Shown: positions 29,817-41,810, counted from the stretch's first letter. The stretch: DNA of 60,875 nt from Amphibacillus sediminis NBRC 103570 (GCF_001552275.1 NZ_BCQW01000020.1:1-60875), one strand, 5' to 3'. Translations and numbers: made by a program. Notes: generated by a model from the sequence alone, not told the origin.

Positions 29817-32800
29817 TTATAGAGCTTGCTCATCTTCTTGTATTTCTTCAATGAAATTATCGACAGGTTGTTCTGTTTGTGCTTCAATTTTACGGTAGCG
29901 TTGCATACCTGTACCTGCAGGAACAAGCTTACCAATAATAACATTTTCTTTAAGGCCAAGTAGTTCATCACGCTTACCTTTGATGGCAGCATCCGTAAGC
30001 ACACGTGTTGTCTCTTGGAATGATGCTGCAGATAAGAATGAATCGGTTTCGAGTGATGCCTTCGTGATTCCTAGTAAAACTGGACGACCCACAGCAGGTT
30101 GCTTTCCTTCAAGTAAAGCTTGTTTATTAGCTTCACGGAACTGGTGAATTTCTAGCAACGAGCCTGGTAGGACATCTGTATCGCCTGAGTCAGCAATGCG
30201 GACCTTGCGTAACATCTGTCTAACCATTACTTCAACGTGCTTATCGCCAATCTCAACCCCTTGCATACGGTAAACCTTTTGGACTTCTTTAAGCAAGTAG
30301 GATTGAACACCATCTACTCCCTGGAACTTCAATAGCTCTTTTGGATCAATTGAACCTTCTGTTAACGGCTCACCCGCAGATACCTGGTCACCAACAGCCA
30401 CTTTAACTCGAGAACCATAAGGGACAGTGTAAGTTCGGGTTTCAATCTCACCCTGTACAATGATCTCTTGCTTTTCTTTTACTTCACTAATGTCTTGGAC
30501 GGTACCATTAATCTCGCTAATAACCGCCTGACCTTTCGGATTACGTGCTTCAAAAATCTCTTGAATACGCGGTAAACCTTGAGTAATATCGCTACCTGCA
30601 ACCCCACCGGTGTGGAAGGTACGCATTGTTAACTGTGTCCCTGGCTCACCAATGGATTGAGCAGCAATAATACCTACAGCTTCGCCAACCTCTACCTCTT
30701 CACCAGTAGCAAGGTTGCGGCCATAGCATTTCTTACAAGCACCATGCTTCGTATTACATGTAAAGACAGTCCGTATTGTTACTTCTTCAATGCCAGCATC
30801 AACAATCTGCTTAGCAACATCTTCATTAATGAAGTCGTTTTTCTCAACTAACACTTCGTCAGTCTCTGGATGCCGTACTGTTTGGAAGGCAGTTCGACCA
30901 ATTAGACGGTCAGTAAGTGGTTCAATAACCTCTGACCCTTCAGTAATCGCTTGAACAGTTAACCCTTTATCAGTATGACAATCGTCCTCACGAATAATAA
31001 CATCTTGTGCTACATCCACCAATCGACGAGTTAAATAACCAGAGTCAGCTGTTTTCAGTGCTGTATCGGCAAGACCTTTACGCGCACCGTGCGTCGAGAT
31101 AAAGTATTCCAACACAGTTAAGCCTTCTCGGAAGCTTGATTTAATTGGCAACTCAATGATCCGCCCAGCTGGGTTGGCCATCAGACCACGCATACCCGCT
31201 AGCTGGGTAAAGTTAGAAGCATTACCACGCGCTCCTGAATCACTCATCATAAAGATTGGGTTGCGATGGCTCAGTGATTTCATTAATTTATCTTGAATAA
31301 CGTCTTTAGCTTGTGACCAAATCGAGATAACGCGCTCATAGCGTTCGTCTTCCGTAATTAAACCACGTCGGAATTGTTTTAACACTTTATCAACTTTCGT
31401 TTGCGCTTCTTCTAGGATTTGCTCTTTTTCCGCTAATACAACAATATCGGCAACACCAACGGTAATACCTGCTTTTGTTGAATATTTAAATCCTAGATCT
31501 TTCATACGGTCAAGCATTTTAGATGTTTCACTAATTTTAAACTTCTTAAAGACTTCGGCAATGATATCGCCAAGAATACCTTTTTTAAATGGTGGGATTA
31601 GTTCGCGCTTTGCTAACTCTTCCTTCACATTAGTTCCATTAGGTATAAAATACTTAGCTGGCGTTTCGACTTCCAAGTTATGCTGAGTTGGTTCATTCAA
31701 GTATGGGAATGACTTTGGAAGAATATCATTAAAGATTAATTTACCTATCGTTGTTAAAAGCAATTGACTTTGCTGGTCCTCAGTAAAGTTATCTTTACCT
31801 AATGAAGAAACTTGGACAGCAACCCGTGTGTGTAGATGGGCATATCCGTTTTGATAAGCAATTAACGCTTCATTCAAATCTTTAAAGACCATTCCTTCGC
31901 CTAATGCACCTTCTCGCTCCATCGTAAGGTAATAGTTACCTAATACCATATCCTGTGAAGGTGTAACAACAGGCTTACCATCCTTAGGATTTAGAATGTT
32001 CTGAGCGGCAAGCATTAAAATTCTAGCTTCCGCCTGGGCTTCAGCGGAAAGTGGAACGTGAACCGCCATCTGGTCCCCATCAAAGTCAGCATTATATGCC
32101 GTACAAACTAATGGGTGTAGACGAATAGCGCGGCCCTCTACTAACGTAGGCTCAAACGCTTGAATACCTAATCGGTGTAAGGTTGGGGCACGGTTAAGCA
32201 AGACTGGATGTTCTTTAATTACATCCTCTAATACTTCCCACACCTCAGCGTGTAAACGTTCAATTTTGCGTTTAGCTGATTTAATATTATGGGCTAAACC
32301 ACGTTCAACAAGCTCTTTCATAATAAAAGGTTTGAATAGCTCGACTGCCATTTCTTTAGGTAGACCGCATTGGTACATTTTTAAGTTAGGTCCTACGACA
32401 ATAACTGAACGACCAGAATAGTCCACACGTTTACCAAGAAGATTTTGACGGAATCGACCTTGCTTACCTTTTAGCATGTGTGATAAAGATTTTAATGGAC
32501 GGTTACCCGGACCTGTTACCGGGCGACCACGACGACCATTATCAATTAATGAATCAACAGCTTCTTGTAACATACGCTTTTCGTTTTGGACAATGATGCT
32601 AGGTGCACCAAGATCTAATAGACGTTTCAAGCGATTATTACGGTTGATCACACGGCGATAAAGATCATTTAAATCAGATGTTGCAAATCGTCCACCATCT
32701 AATTGAACCATTGGACGTAATTCTGGTGGGATAATCGGTAAAACATCCATAATCATCCATGAAGGGTCATTACCAGAATGTCTAAATGCCTCAATGACCT

Positions 32801-33431
32801 CTAAACGTTTGATGGCACGCGTACGACGCTGACCTTGAGCAGATTTAAGCTCTTCTCTTAAAAATTCAACTTCTTTTTCTAAATCAATTTCTTGAAGAAT
32901 TTTTTTGATCGCTTCAGCTCCCATTTGTGCTTGAAAGCCTTGACCATACTTTTCACGATAGGCACGGTATTCTTTTTCTGATAAAAGCTGCTTTTTTTCT
33001 AATGGCGTGTCACCAGCATCTGTAACAATATAGGCAGCAAAATAGATAACTTCCTCAAGAGCTCTAGGAGACATGTCTAATACAAGTCCCATTCGGCTCG
33101 GAATACCTTTGAAATACCAAATGTGTGAAACAGGTGCTGCCAGCTCAATATGCCCCATCCGTTCACGACGAACCTTTGCTTTTGTCACCTCTACACCACA
33201 TCGGTCACAAACAACACCTTTATAGCGAACTCGTTTATATTTACCACAATGACATTCCCAGTCTTTCTGTGGCCCAAAAATACGCTCGCAAAACAGCCCA
33301 TCTTTTTCAGGCTTTAACGTACGATAATTAATTGTTTCAGGCTTTTTAACTTCCCCATAAGACCATGACCGTATTTTGTCTGGTGATGCCAAACCTATTT
33401 TCATATATTCAAAATTATTTACATCTAGCAA
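29817..33431 (-). CDS. rpoC: DNA-directed RNA polymerase subunit beta'
   Basis: Catalytic subunit. The 1204 aa product has the N-terminal zinc site (ECHCGKYKR and CDRCG, about residues 59-79), the catalytic [12 protein letters not shown] with three Asp, the trigger-loop region and the second zinc set ([14 protein letters not shown]). The start codon is TTG at 33431 ([13 protein letters not shown]) with AGGGAGG 8 nt upstream, matching the B. subtilis start [10 protein letters not shown]. It follows rpoB by 108 bp. Confidence 0.99.
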   Translation of the reverse strand: MLDVNNFEYMKIGLASPDKIRSWSYGEVKKPETINYRTLKPEKDGLFCERIFGPQKDWECHCGKYKRVRYKGVVCDRCGVEVTKAKVRRERMGHIELAAPVSHIWYFKGIPSRMGLVLDMSPRALEEVIYFAAYIVTDAGDTPLEKKQLLSEKEYRAYREKYGQGFQAQMGAEAIKKILQEIDLEKEVEFLREELKSAQGQRRTRAIKRLEVIEAFRHSGNDPSWMIMDVLPIIPPELRPMVQLDGGRFATSDLNDLYRRVINRNNRLKRLLDLGAPSIIVQNEKRMLQEAVDSLIDNGRRGRPVTGPGNRPLKSLSHMLKGKQGRFRQNLLGKRVDYSGRSVIVVGPNLKMYQCGLPKEMAVELFKPFIMKELVERGLAHNIKSAKRKIERLHAEVWEVLEDVIKEHPVLLNRAPTLHRLGIQAFEPTLVEGRAIRLHPLVCTAYNADFDGDQMAVHVPLSAEAQAEARILMLAAQNILNPKDGKPVVTPSQDMVLGNYYLTMEREGALGEGMVFKDLNEALIAYQNGYAHLHTRVAVQVSSLGKDNFTEDQQSQLLLTTIGKLIFNDILPKSFPYLNEPTQHNLEVETPAKYFIPNGTNVKEELAKRELIPPFKKGILGDIIAEVFKKFKISETSKMLDRMKDLGFKYSTKAGITVGVADIVVLAEKEQILEEAQTKVDKVLKQFRRGLITEDERYERVISIWSQAKDVIQDKLMKSLSHRNPIFMMSDSGARGNASNFTQLAGMRGLMANPAGRIIELPIKSSFREGLTVLEYFISTHGARKGLADTALKTADSGYLTRRLVDVAQDVIIREDDCHTDKGLTVQAITEGSEVIEPLTDRLIGRTAFQTVRHPETDEVLVEKNDFINEDVAKQIVDAGIEEVTIRTVFTCNTKHGACKKCYGRNLATGEEVEVGEAVGIIAAQSIGEPGTQLTMRTFHTGGVAGSDITQGLPRIQEIFEARNPKGQAVISEINGTVQDISEVKEKQEIIVQGEIETRTYTVPYGSRVKVAVGDQVSAGEPLTEGSIDPKELLKFQGVDGVQSYLLKEVQKVYRMQGVEIGDKHVEVMVRQMLRKVRIADSGDTDVLPGSLLEIHQFREANKQALLEGKQPAVGRPVLLGITKASLETDSFLSAASFQETTRVLTDAAIKGKRDELLGLKENVIIGKLVPAGTGMQRYRKIEAQTEQPVDNFIEEIQEDEQAL

Positions 33432-33539
33432 GGGGTCTACCTCCCTTTTAGTATGTGTTAGGCAAAACGGGGATGAGAAGCTAGTTAGCTCTCACTCCCA
33501 ATCCGTACCTTTCAATCCATTACTCAAACGATAACTGGT

Positions 33540-36500
33540 TTACTTTTCTTCAAGCTCGAGATTAAATTGCTCTGTGGTAGGCTGATCGTCCTCTTCGATA
33601 TCACGAAGCTCAATCTCTTCTTCATCAGCAGACAACATTTTCACATCCATACCAAGACTCTGAAGCTCTTTAATCAACACTTTGAACGATTCTGGAATAC
33701 CTGGCTCTGGCACATTTTCTCCCTTAACAATTGCTTCATACGTTTTCACACGCCCAACCACGTCATCCGATTTAACGGTTAGGATTTCTTGAAGCGTGTA
33801 GGCAGCACCATAAGCCTCAAGTGCCCATACCTCCATCTCACCAAAACGTTGACCACCAAATTGCGCTTTACCACCTAATGGCTGTTGCGTAACAAGTGAG
33901 TAAGGCCCCGTCGAACGAGCATGTAGTTTATCATCAACCATGTGAGCAAGCTTAATCATATACATGACACCCACTGAGACGCGATTATCAAAAGCTTCTC
34001 CAGTACGACCATCATAGAGAATGGTCTTAGCATCTCGTGCCATACCTGCTTCTTCAATCGTTTCCCAAACATCTTCTTCACTCGCACCATCAAATACCGG
34101 TGATGCAACATGAATACCAAGCTGTTTGGCAGCCATTCCCAAGTGTAATTCAAGCACCTGACCGATGTTCATCCGTGATGGTACCCCTAATGGGTTTAAC
34201 ATAATATCAACTGGTGTACCATCTGGTAAGAATGGCATATCCTCTTCTGGTAAAATCTTAGAGATAACCCCTTTATTACCATGTCGGCCCGCCATTTTAT
34301 CACCTTCGTGAATTTTACGCTTCTGAACGATATAAACACGGACGAGTTGATTTACACCTGGAGGAAGCTCATCGCCATCTTCACGATTGAAGATTTTAAC
34401 ATCTAAGACAATTCCACCAGCGCCGTGTGGCACACGAAGGGATGTATCACGGACTTCCCGGGCTTTTTCACCGAAAATAGCGTGTAAGAGACGCTCCTCT
34501 GCTGATAATTCTGTGACACCTTTTGGTGTTACCTTACCAACCAATAAATCGCCGTCTTCAACTTCGGCACCGATACGAATAATCCCTCTTTCATCCAAGT
34601 CACGGAGGGCATCCTCCCCGACATTTGGAATATCACGTGTAATTTCTTCTGGTCCTAATTTCGTATCACGTGCTTCTGACTCATATTCCTCAATATGAAT
34701 AGAGGTATAAACATCATCTTTAACTAATCGCTCACTCATGATAATGGCATCCTCATAGTTATAACCATCCCAAGTCATGAAAGCAACTAGCACATTCTGA
34801 CCAAGAGCCAATTCGCCATCTTCCATAGACGGACCATCTGCGATAATTTCGCCTTTACTTACGCGGTCGCCTACTTTAAGTATTGGGCGTTGGTTATAGC
34901 AAGTACCTTGGTTAGAACGAATAAACTTTTGTAGCTTGTAACGATCAAGATCGCCTTGTGTTTCTTTGCCGTCCACTTCAACAACTCGACGGACATGGAC
35001 CTCTTTAGCCTCAACATGTTCAACAATCCCGTCATGACGACAAATGACCGCAGCACCAGAATCCTTTCCGGATACATATTCCATACCAGTACCCACAATT
35101 GGAGCACGTGGCTGCATTAATGGTACAGCTTGACGTTGCATGTTAGCCCCCATCAACGCCCGGTTAGAGTCATCGTTCTCTAGGAACGGGATACATGCAG
35201 TCGCTGCTGACACAACCTGCTTTGGTGATACATCCATATAGTCAACGCGGTCACGAGATATCACAACGTTCTCATCACGGAAACGGGCAACAACCTCTTC
35301 ATCAATAAAAGAACCGTCTTCAGCAAGGCGCGCATTGGCTTGAGCTACAACATAGTTGTCTTGCTCATCTGCTGTAAGGTAATCGTATTGATCGGTCACT
35401 TTTCCTGTTTCAGGATCAACACGGCGATATGGTGTCTCGATAAAGCCAAATTTATTGACTTTGGCATAAGAAGACAACGAGTTAATCAAACCGATGTTTG
35501 GACCCTCTGGTGTCTCAATTGGACACATCCGTCCATAGTGAGAGTAGTGAACGTCTCGCACTTCAAAGCCAGCACGCTCACGGGTCAAACCACCTGGCCC
35601 TAATGCAGATAAACGACGTTTATGCGTCAACTCGGCCAATGGATTGGTTTGATCCATAAATTGAGATAACTGAGAGCTACCAAAAAACTCTTTGATCGAA
35701 GCAATTACCGGTCGAATATTAATCAACTGTTGTGGTGTAATCGCCGACGTATCTTGGATAGACATACGTTCACGAACAACACGTTCCATTCTAGATAATC
35801 CAATCCGGAATTGATTTTGAAGCAATTCTCCAACTGAACGCAAACGACGGTTACCTAAATGATCAATGTCATCCGTATCACCAACTTGGTGTAAGATGTT
35901 AAAGAAATAGCTAATCGAAGCCAATATATCAGCTGGTGCTATGTTTTTCACTGAGGAGTCGACGATAGCATTACCAATTACATTAAGGGTTCTCTCACCT
36001 TCAGGATCAGTAGGATCAACAATTTTAATAGCTTGTAATCTTATTTGTTCTTCTACAACACCATCATTTGGATCAAGATAGTACTCACCGATCCGATCTT
36101 CTTCACGTTCCAAATATGGCAGAATTTTATCTAGCAAGCGACGATCTAGTGTAGCACCTTTTTCAGCAAGTACTTCACCGGTTTCAGGATCCACTAGAGT
36201 CTCAGCTAATGTCTGATTAAATAGACGGTTTTTAATATGCAGCTTTTTATTAATTTTATAGCGACCAACATGAGCCAAGTCATAACGCTTTGGATCAAAG
36301 AAACGCGAAACGAGTAAGCTCTTGGCGTTTTCTACGGTTGGTGGCTCACCTGGTCGTAATCTTTCATATATCTCAAGCAAAGCTTTCTCGCTTGTTTCTG
36401 TATTATCTTTTTCGAGAGTATTTCTTAAATACTCGTTATCACCAATCAAATCAATAATTTCTTGATCTGTGCCGAAGCCTAAGGCACGTAACAGAACAGT

Positions 36501-37076
36501 GATTGGTAGTTTTCGAGTTCGATCGATACGGACATGGACAACGTCTTTAGCATCTGTTTCAAACTCCAACCATGCCCCGCGGTTAGGGATGACTGTTGCG
36601 GTGTAGCCACGTTTCCCGTTTTTATCAATCTTCTCGCTATAGTAAACACTAGGTGAACGGACTAGCTGAGATACAATAACACGTTCAGCACCATTAATGA
36701 TAAACGTACCTGTATCTGTCATTAATGGGAAATCCCCCATAAAAACTTCTTGCTCTTTTACTTCGCCAGTTTCATTATTTAACAAACGAACTTTCACCCG
36801 TAAAGGCGCATTGTACGTTACATCACGTTCTTTTGATTCGTCAACAGGATATTTAGGCTCACCTAAACTATAGTCAACAAATTCAAGTGATAAATTGCCT
36901 TGAAAATCCTCGATTGGAGAAATATCTTTAAACATTTCTCGCAATCCCTCTTCCAAAAACCATTGGTAAGAGGCTGTTTGAATCTCAATTAGATTTGGTA
37001 ACTCTAGTACCTCACTAATACGTGCATAGCTTCTGCGCTGGCGGTGTCGTCCATACTGAACTAGTTGACCTGTCAA
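33540..37076 (-). CDS. rpoB: DNA-directed RNA polymerase subunit beta
   Basis: Core polymerase subunit, 1178 aa from the chosen start. The rifampicin region ([20 protein letters not shown], then [11 protein letters not shown]) is the wild-type sequence, predicting sensitivity. The C-terminal [20 protein letters not shown] block and an acidic tail follow. The start is set at TTG 37076 ([15 protein letters not shown]), because GAGGGG stands about 8 nt upstream and B. subtilis begins at the same residue; a GTG three codons earlier overlaps the SD. No clear minus-strand promoter was found in the 531-bp gap upstream. Confidence 0.98.
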   Translation of the reverse strand: MTGQLVQYGRHRQRRSYARISEVLELPNLIEIQTASYQWFLEEGLREMFKDISPIEDFQGNLSLEFVDYSLGEPKYPVDESKERDVTYNAPLRVKVRLLNNETGEVKEQEVFMGDFPLMTDTGTFIINGAERVIVSQLVRSPSVYYSEKIDKNGKRGYTATVIPNRGAWLEFETDAKDVVHVRIDRTRKLPITVLLRALGFGTDQEIIDLIGDNEYLRNTLEKDNTETSEKALLEIYERLRPGEPPTVENAKSLLVSRFFDPKRYDLAHVGRYKINKKLHIKNRLFNQTLAETLVDPETGEVLAEKGATLDRRLLDKILPYLEREEDRIGEYYLDPNDGVVEEQIRLQAIKIVDPTDPEGERTLNVIGNAIVDSSVKNIAPADILASISYFFNILHQVGDTDDIDHLGNRRLRSVGELLQNQFRIGLSRMERVVRERMSIQDTSAITPQQLINIRPVIASIKEFFGSSQLSQFMDQTNPLAELTHKRRLSALGPGGLTRERAGFEVRDVHYSHYGRMCPIETPEGPNIGLINSLSSYAKVNKFGFIETPYRRVDPETGKVTDQYDYLTADEQDNYVVAQANARLAEDGSFIDEEVVARFRDENVVISRDRVDYMDVSPKQVVSAATACIPFLENDDSNRALMGANMQRQAVPLMQPRAPIVGTGMEYVSGKDSGAAVICRHDGIVEHVEAKEVHVRRVVEVDGKETQGDLDRYKLQKFIRSNQGTCYNQRPILKVGDRVSKGEIIADGPSMEDGELALGQNVLVAFMTWDGYNYEDAIIMSERLVKDDVYTSIHIEEYESEARDTKLGPEEITRDIPNVGEDALRDLDERGIIRIGAEVEDGDLLVGKVTPKGVTELSAEERLLHAIFGEKAREVRDTSLRVPHGAGGIVLDVKIFNREDGDELPPGVNQLVRVYIVQKRKIHEGDKMAGRHGNKGVISKILPEEDMPFLPDGTPVDIMLNPLGVPSRMNIGQVLELHLGMAAKQLGIHVASPVFDGASEEDVWETIEEAGMARDAKTILYDGRTGEAFDNRVSVGVMYMIKLAHMVDDKLHARSTGPYSLVTQQPLGGKAQFGGQRFGEMEVWALEAYGAAYTLQEILTVKSDDVVGRVKTYEAIVKGENVPEPGIPESFKVLIKELQSLGMDVKMLSADEEEIELRDIEEDDQPTTEQFNLELEEK

Positions 37077-37179
37077 CTGCTTCACCCCTCAAATCAAGAA
37101 TAAAAAACAAAAAAGCTTAAGCAATCTTATCTTTGTTAAGCTTACATACCTTATTCTATCCGATTTTGATCAGCTACTA

Positions 37180-37310
37180 TTGACTTATCGAATGGAACAG
37201 GTATAATTTAATTCAGAATAGCGTGTTCGGTATAAAGCGAACACAAACTTGCTAGCTGAACGCAAGTCAAATATATAGCTACATTTGCTTATTAAACCAA
37301 AGCAAATGAT
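37180..37310 (+). ncRNA. Candidate plus-strand RNA with three hairpins, upstream of rpoB
   Basis: On the plus strand TTGACT (37180-37185), 16 bp, TATAAT (37202-37207) is followed at once by three perfect hairpins: GTGTTCG/CGAACAC (37223-37244), CTTGC/GCAAG (37248-37266) and CATTTGCTT/AAGCAAATG (37282-37308). No open frame follows. It would be antisense to the rpoB leader; alternatively the hairpins are part of the minus-strand leader. The rest of the 37077-37607 gap shows no gene. Confidence 0.35.
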
Positions 37311-37607
37311 ACCTATTGAGCACCCTGAACAAGAGTCGATCCGCTTGATTCGATACTTCTCCATAAGCAAAAAATCAGAAAGCATAATGAAATAAAGGAT
37401 CCTTACTTGATTTTTCTTATCAAAGCTATTTAATCCTCTTCTGCGTTCTAACCATCTTGTCCATTTACCTACTAAAATATACATATTTTTTTATATAAAA
37501 AAACACTTGACACCAAAAAGGTTCTATTGGCATTTTTCTATATTACCACAGCCGGGCAATCTCGTCAATTATTTGGTATGATTTATTTCAAACCTAACCG
37601 AGCTAAA

Positions 37608-38207
37608 TTATTTTTTAGCCCTAATAATGTAATAGCCCTTTTGTCGTGTCGTAACTTCAACTTCACCGAAGTATTCATTGAGCTTCTTCAGCGCTGATGG
37701 AGCGCCTTGTTTTTTTTGAATCACAACCCACAGCTCTCCGCCTACTGTTAAGCGCTTGTAGCTATCACTAAACATTTGGTGAACCGTTTGTTTACCTGCT
37801 CGAATAGGTGGATTAACCAAAATAGCCGCAAAGTGATCCTGTGCGATATTAGTGAAGCGATCACTGTGATAGAAAGACACGTTACTAATTTTGTTCCGCT
37901 CAGCATTTTCCTTTGCTAATACAAGTGCTCTCTCATTGATGTCACTCATCATTACATGGCGGTCAGAAAAGGCTTTAGCTATGGCTAATCCGATCGGTCC
38001 GTATCCACATCCAAGGTCTAAGAGATCGCCTGTAATCTCAGGTGGCACAAATGCCTCAATTAATGTTCTAGAGCCATAATCAACTTCATTTTTGGAAAAG
38101 ACACCACTGTCACTAGTAAAATGGAAGATGTGACCTCGTAGTTCAAATGACCACGTTTTGGGGTTGCTTTTAGATTGGGGTTTATTCGAAAAATAATGCT
38201 CAGACAT
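37608..38207 (-). CDS. RsmC-like class I methyltransferase (YbxB type)
   Basis: Probable rRNA guanine-N2 methyltransferase, 199 aa. It has the SAM-binding motif DLGCGYGPIGL (near residue 65) and the catalytic NPPIRAG (near 130), as in RsmC/RsmD types. The start is set at the ATG at 38207 (MSEHYFSNKPQSK); a GTG four codons earlier is the alternative. AGGTG lies 9 nt upstream. It stands between rplL and rpoB, as ybxB does in B. subtilis. The exact target base is inferred from the family. Confidence 0.92.
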   Translation of the reverse strand: MSEHYFSNKPQSKSNPKTWSFELRGHIFHFTSDSGVFSKNEVDYGSRTLIEAFVPPEITGDLLDLGCGYGPIGLAIAKAFSDRHVMMSDINERALVLAKENAERNKISNVSFYHSDRFTNIAQDHFAAILVNPPIRAGKQTVHQMFSDSYKRLTVGGELWVVIQKKQGAPSALKKLNEYFGEVEVTTRQKGYYIIRAKK

Positions 38208-38367
38208 CTTTCTTAGCACCTACTTCTTCTAGGCTAGTTTTGTCAATCTGGTTGAGGTAGAGTGAGGGATACTAACCTAATCATGACTCGACGAACGATC
38301 AAAGCTTTTATCTCACTCTAGCGTCAAAACTAATACAACTAGTACTAACGCGTTATAACCTCAAAGC

Positions 38368-38397
38368 GAAAGCCCGCCTAAAGTTAGACGAGCTTTC
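38368..38397 (-). terminator. Terminator-like hairpin after rplL
   Basis: GAAAGC...CTAA and TTAG...GCTTTC pair over 14 positions with G:T pairs and a 2-nt loop, 12 bp after the rplL stop. The T tract is short, so it may act as an attenuator that lowers ybxB-rpoBC read-through. Confidence 0.65.
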
Positions 38398-38409
38398 AAA
38401 CAACATAAA

Positions 38410-38772
38410 CTACTTCAATTCAACGCTAGCGCCAACTTCTTCAAGCTTCGCTTTCATTTCTTCAGCTTCTTCTTTAGCAACGCCTTCTTTAATTGCGCCT
38501 GGTGCGTTATCTACAAGATCTTTAGCATCTTTAAGTCCAAGACCTGTAATCTCACGAACCGCTTTTACAACTTTAATTTTTGAAGCACCAGCATCAGCTA
38601 AAACAACATCAAATTCTGTTTTTTCTGCTGCAGCTTCTCCACCAGCGCCACCAGCTACTGCTACAGGCGCTGCTGCTGTTACTCCAAATTCTTCTTCAAT
38701 TGCTTTAACAAGATCATTTAACTCAAGAACAGACATTTCTTTAATTGCTTCAATAATTTGCTCTTTAGACAT
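38410..38772 (-). CDS. rplL: 50S ribosomal protein L7/L12
   Basis: Stalk protein present in several copies that recruits translation GTPases. The 120 aa product has the N-terminal dimerisation part, an Ala/Gly-rich hinge (about 34-50, [19 protein letters not shown]) and the C-terminal factor-binding domain ([20 protein letters not shown]). AGGAGG precedes the ATG. Confidence 0.99.
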   Translation of the reverse strand: MSKEQIIEAIKEMSVLELNDLVKAIEEEFGVTAAAPVAVAGGAGGEAAAEKTEFDVVLADAGASKIKVVKAVREITGLGLKDAKDLVDNAPGAIKEGVAKEEAEEMKAKLEEVGASVELK

Positions 38773-38842
38773 TTTTAGTTCCTCCTAATTAAATATAGTA
38801 TTATTCTCCGAACAGGATTGATCAAAGATTAGATTGATGTGT

Positions 38843-39343
38843 CTATGCACCTTGCTCTTCTTTTTGCTCTGCAATGGCTTTAGTAGCATAAGCAAAGTTA
38901 CGCACAGGCGCTTGAAGTACGCTGAGTAGCATAGATAGTAGGCCTTCGTAATTTGGAAGATCTGCAAGCTCTTTAATTTGTTCAAGAGTTGCAACTTTAC
39001 CTTCAATTACGCCACCTTTAATTTCTAATGCTTCATGTTCTTTCGCAAAGTTATTTAACACCTTTGCTGGTGCTACCACATCTTCATTACTAAACGCAAT
39101 AGCGGTAGGGCCAACTAAGATATCGTTTAATTCACTGAGGTCGGCTTCGTTAGCAGCAAGGCGAGCTAAAGTATTTTTATACACCTTAAATTCAACCCCT
39201 GCTTCACGTAATTGCTTACGTAGCTCAGTAACCTCTGCTACATCAAGACCACGATAATCAACTAAAAGTGTTGATTGGCTGTCGCGAAGTTTTGTTGAAA
39301 TTTCTGATACAACTTGTTTTTTTGTTTCCATAACTTTTGACAT
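38843..39343 (-). CDS. rplJ: 50S ribosomal protein L10
   Basis: Base of the stalk; binds 23S rRNA and L7/L12 dimers, and represses its own message through the leader. The 166 aa product starts [18 protein letters not shown] lies 7 nt before this ATG, while the longer frame runs into the leader terminator. The C-terminal helix binding L7/L12 ([20 protein letters not shown]) is intact. Confidence 0.98.
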   Translation of the reverse strand: MSKVMETKKQVVSEISTKLRDSQSTLLVDYRGLDVAEVTELRKQLREAGVEFKVYKNTLARLAANEADLSELNDILVGPTAIAFSNEDVVAPAKVLNNFAKEHEALEIKGGVIEGKVATLEQIKELADLPNYEGLLSMLLSVLQAPVRNFAYATKAIAEQKEEQGA

Positions 39344-39403
39344 TGTTCCACCTCCTACCAAACTGACCATCATACCGAAAGATCGGGTCTTTATTGTTGC
39401 CAA

Positions 39404-39435
39404 TAAAAAACCTCACATCTAAAGTAGACGTGAGG
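39404..39435 (-). terminator. Attenuator terminator of the L10 leader
   Basis: CCTCACATCTA (39411-39421) and TAGACGTGAGG (39425-39435) form an 11-bp stem (one G:T) followed by a run of T on the minus strand (39404-39410). It lies between the L10-binding leader and rplJ. Confidence 0.85.
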
Positions 39436-39548
39436 GAGATTGTGTTATAGGCATGTCAAAATAAACATTTACCTTTATTCAACACCTCGGCAGGCTATTA
39501 AGCTGCAATCAGCCCCTGCTGTCTACGGTATAACGTATTTAATTAACC
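39404..39548 (-). ncRNA. L10 leader (rplJ-rplL autoregulatory RNA)
   Basis: The minus-strand leader contains AGACAGCAGGGGC and, further on, CTTAATAGCCTGCCGAGG, the paired conserved boxes of the L10_leader family. Bound L10-L12 complex would favour the downstream terminator. Expected in this position in all Bacillaceae. Confidence 0.88.
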
Positions 39549-39554
39549 TTCATC

Positions 39555-39583
39555 ATTATAGCGAAGCGCCATAATCAAGTCAA
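39555..39583 (-). promoter_or_regulatory. Promoter of rplJ-rplL
   Basis: TTGACT (39578-39583), 17 bp, TATAAT (39555-39560), directly ahead of the L10 leader and just past the rplA stop. Confidence 0.85.
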
Positions 39584-39594
39584 GTTATTTTTTC

Positions 39595-40287
39595 TTATGC
39601 TAATGTAGTAGGGTCGATTTTAACACCAGGGCCCATTGTTGACGTAACAGCTACATTTCGTAAATAAACCCCTTTTGAAGATTGAGGCTTAGCTTTAATC
39701 AATGTGCTTGCCAACGCTTCAAAATTTTCAACGAGTTGATCAAGCTCAAATGAAGCCTTCCCAATTGGGACATGAACATTAGCTTGGCGATCAACGCGAT
39801 ATTCAACTTTACCAGCTTTAATCTCTTTAACCGCTTTTTCAACATCAAATGTTACTGTACCTGTTTTAGGGTTTGGCATCAAGCCTTTAGGTCCTAAAAC
39901 ACGTCCAAGCTTACCTACTTCAGCCATCATATCAGGTGTTGCAACGATAACATCAAAGTCAAACCAGCCTTGGTTAATCTTATTAATTAGGTCTTGCTCT
40001 CCAACATAATCTGCACCCGCGGCTTCAGCTTCTTTCGCTTTATCACCTTTAGCGAATACTAAAACCGTTTGGGTCTTACCCGTTCCGTGTGGCAATACCA
40101 TTGCTCCACGAATTTGCTGATCTGCTTTTTTAGGATCAACACCTAAACGAAAAGCTGCTTCAACAGTTTCATCAAACTTTGCTGTTGCATTTTCTTTTAC
40201 TAATTTCAAAGCTTCTTCAGTACTATATTGCTTTGTGCGGTCAATCAGCTTTAACGCTTCTTGCTGCTTTTTTGTTTTCTTTGCCAT
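39595..40287 (-). CDS. rplA: 50S ribosomal protein L1
   Basis: Stalk protein at the E site. The 230 aa product starts [13 protein letters not shown] at 40287, set by AAGGAGG 8 nt upstream; the longer frame begins inside the gap. Blocks [30 protein letters not shown] and the end [16 protein letters not shown] are typical. It is two residues shorter than the B. subtilis form. Confidence 0.98.
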   Translation of the reverse strand: MAKKTKKQQEALKLIDRTKQYSTEEALKLVKENATAKFDETVEAAFRLGVDPKKADQQIRGAMVLPHGTGKTQTVLVFAKGDKAKEAEAAGADYVGEQDLINKINQGWFDFDVIVATPDMMAEVGKLGRVLGPKGLMPNPKTGTVTFDVEKAVKEIKAGKVEYRVDRQANVHVPIGKASFELDQLVENFEALASTLIKAKPQSSKGVYLRNVAVTSTMGPGVKIDPTTLA

Positions 40288-40403
40288 TATTATTTCCTCC
40301 TTAAATGTGGTTTTAACGGTTAAACCTCCCACTTGCAAAAGCGGACCTTACTATCAAGCAAGAGCTTATAGTAAGCTAGTTGCCTATGCCCCTCGTTCTG
40401 CCT

Positions 40404-40447
40404 ACAAAAAGGTTGCGAAATGGTAGTATCTCCACCCCCGCAACCTT
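40404..40447 (-). terminator. Terminator or attenuator between rplK and rplA
   Basis: AAGGTTGCG (40409-40417) and CGCAACCTT (40439-40447) form a 9-bp stem with an inner GGT/ACC pairing, followed by T5 on the minus strand. It lies after the rplK stop, inside what is normally a continuous two-gene operon, in a gap of 187 bp. Confidence 0.65.
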
Positions 40448-40474
40448 CTCCTCCATCAATAACGCTTTAAGAGA

Positions 40475-40900
40475 TTAGTCTTCAATAACAATCCCCATAC
40501 TGCGCGCAGTACCTTCGACCATACGCATTGCTGCTTCAACGTCAGCAGCATTCAAATCAGGCATTTTGGTTTCAGCGATTTCTTTTACTTTGTCACGCTT
40601 CAACGTCGCAACTTTATTGCGATTCGGTTCACCTGATGCCGTTTCGATACCCGCTGCCTTTTTAAGCAATACAGCAGCCGGTGGAGTTTTTGTAATAAAT
40701 GTAAATGAACGGTCCTCAAAAACCGAAATTTCTACCGGAATAATCAAACCAGCTTGCTCTTGTGTACGAGCATTAAATTCTTTACAGAAACCCATAATAT
40801 TAACACCTGCTTGACCTAATGCTGGTCCAACTGGTGGTGCTGGATTAGCTTTCCCTGCTGGGATTTGAAGTTTTACTACTTTAATTACTTTTTTAGCCAC
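40475..40900 (-). CDS. rplK: 50S ribosomal protein L11
   Basis: GTPase-centre protein, target region of thiostrepton. The 141 aa product has the proline-rich [16 protein letters not shown] and the C-terminal domain ending SMGIVIED. The start codon is GTG at 40900 with AAGGAGG 8 nt upstream. It has its own promoter, separate from nusG. Confidence 0.98.
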   Translation of the reverse strand: MAKKVIKVVKLQIPAGKANPAPPVGPALGQAGVNIMGFCKEFNARTQEQAGLIIPVEISVFEDRSFTFITKTPPAAVLLKKAAGIETASGEPNRNKVATLKRDKVKEIAETKMPDLNAADVEAAMRMVEGTARSMGIVIED

Positions 40901-41009
40901 GAGACACACCTCCTTAAGTCCGTGATGTGGTAATAGGGCTTGTTCACCCTCCCACTCATTTCATATGCAAATTTAAAAACCTTATACTCGAGGCATAAAG
41001 AACATTAAA

Positions 41010-41038
41010 ATTTTAGCACGTTACGTCTAATATTGCAA
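41010..41038 (-). promoter_or_regulatory. Promoter of rplK-rplA
   Basis: TTGCAA (41033-41038), 17 bp, TAAAAT (41010-41015) in the nusG-rplK gap, giving a leader of about 105 nt. Confidence 0.65.
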
Positions 41039-41066
41039 GGATCTCTCCGAAGAATTATTGATAAAC

Positions 41067-41603
41067 TTATGATAATTTTGTGATTTGTGAGAAATCAAGC
41101 TCCACTGGTGTTTCACGACCAAACATGTTGACATGGACCTTGACTTTATGGCGATCTAGATCAATCTGCTCTATTGCCCCTGCAAAGTTAGCAAATGGTC
41201 CATCGGTTACCGTAACATTTTCTCCCACTTCAAAATCAATTTCAACCACTTGTTCTTGCATACCCATCCGCTTCAGAATGGCTTCTGCTTCTTCTGGTAG
41301 AAGTGGTGTTGGCTTTGAGCCTGATCCTGTCGATCCAACAAAGCCTGTTACACCTGGTGTATTACGAACCACATACCAAGAGTCATCCGTCATAATCATT
41401 TCCGCTAATACGTAGCCAGGGAATACTTTTTTCTTAGCTACTTTTTTCTTACCATTCTTAATTTCAGTTTCTTCATCTTCAGGTACTAAGATGCGAAAAA
41501 TTTTATCCTCCATACCCATTGAGGCTAACCTTTTTTCTAAATTTGTTTTAACTTTGTTTTCATAGCCTGAATAGGTATGGACGACAAACCACTGTTTCTC
41601 CAT
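41067..41603 (-). CDS. nusG: Transcription termination/antitermination factor NusG
   Basis: Binds RNA polymerase and promotes pausing or processivity. The 178 aa product has the NGN domain (WFVVHTYSGYENKVKTNL, FPGYVLAEM, NTPGVTGFVG) and a C-terminal KOW domain (VTDGPFANFAGAIEQID). Unlike in B. subtilis, secE does not lie directly upstream: 1.4 kb with terminators lies between, so nusG must have its own promoter, which is not obvious. Confidence 0.98.
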   Translation of the reverse strand: MEKQWFVVHTYSGYENKVKTNLEKRLASMGMEDKIFRILVPEDEETEIKNGKKKVAKKKVFPGYVLAEMIMTDDSWYVVRNTPGVTGFVGSTGSGSKPTPLLPEEAEAILKRMGMQEQVVEIDFEVGENVTVTDGPFANFAGAIEQIDLDRHKVKVHVNMFGRETPVELDFSQITKLS

Positions 41604-41785
41604 TCACTTCATCCTCCTTTAATACCGCTTATAATCTTAAAAATGTGTTAAGAGCAGTCGACTTAATCATGTTATGGTGTTAGGAATTCCTTCTAAGCTT
41701 ATTTAAACTATTTGTGGAGATGGCGGTATGCTTATATGCTGGCTGCCCTACCCCGAGCTAAGCAGAAAACCTTTTTCTCCAATTT

Positions 41786-41810
41786 AAAAAACCCGTACAA
41801 ACGGGTTTTT
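41786..41810. terminator. Bidirectional terminator upstream of nusG
   Basis: AAAAACCCGT and ACGGGTTTTT pair perfectly around a 4-nt loop with A and T tracts on both sides. It isolates nusG from the inserted region. The rest of 41604-42101 has no gene. Confidence 0.85.

Noticed and set aside
33540-33660. Shortened, different acidic C-terminus of RpoB compared with B. subtilis
   Set aside because: The beta tail is variable among Bacillaceae and the conserved core is complete, so it is not a truncation.
37185-37484. 99-codon minus-strand open frame in the rpoB upstream gap
   Set aside because: No SD, no family resemblance, and it overlaps the hairpin array; more likely chance.
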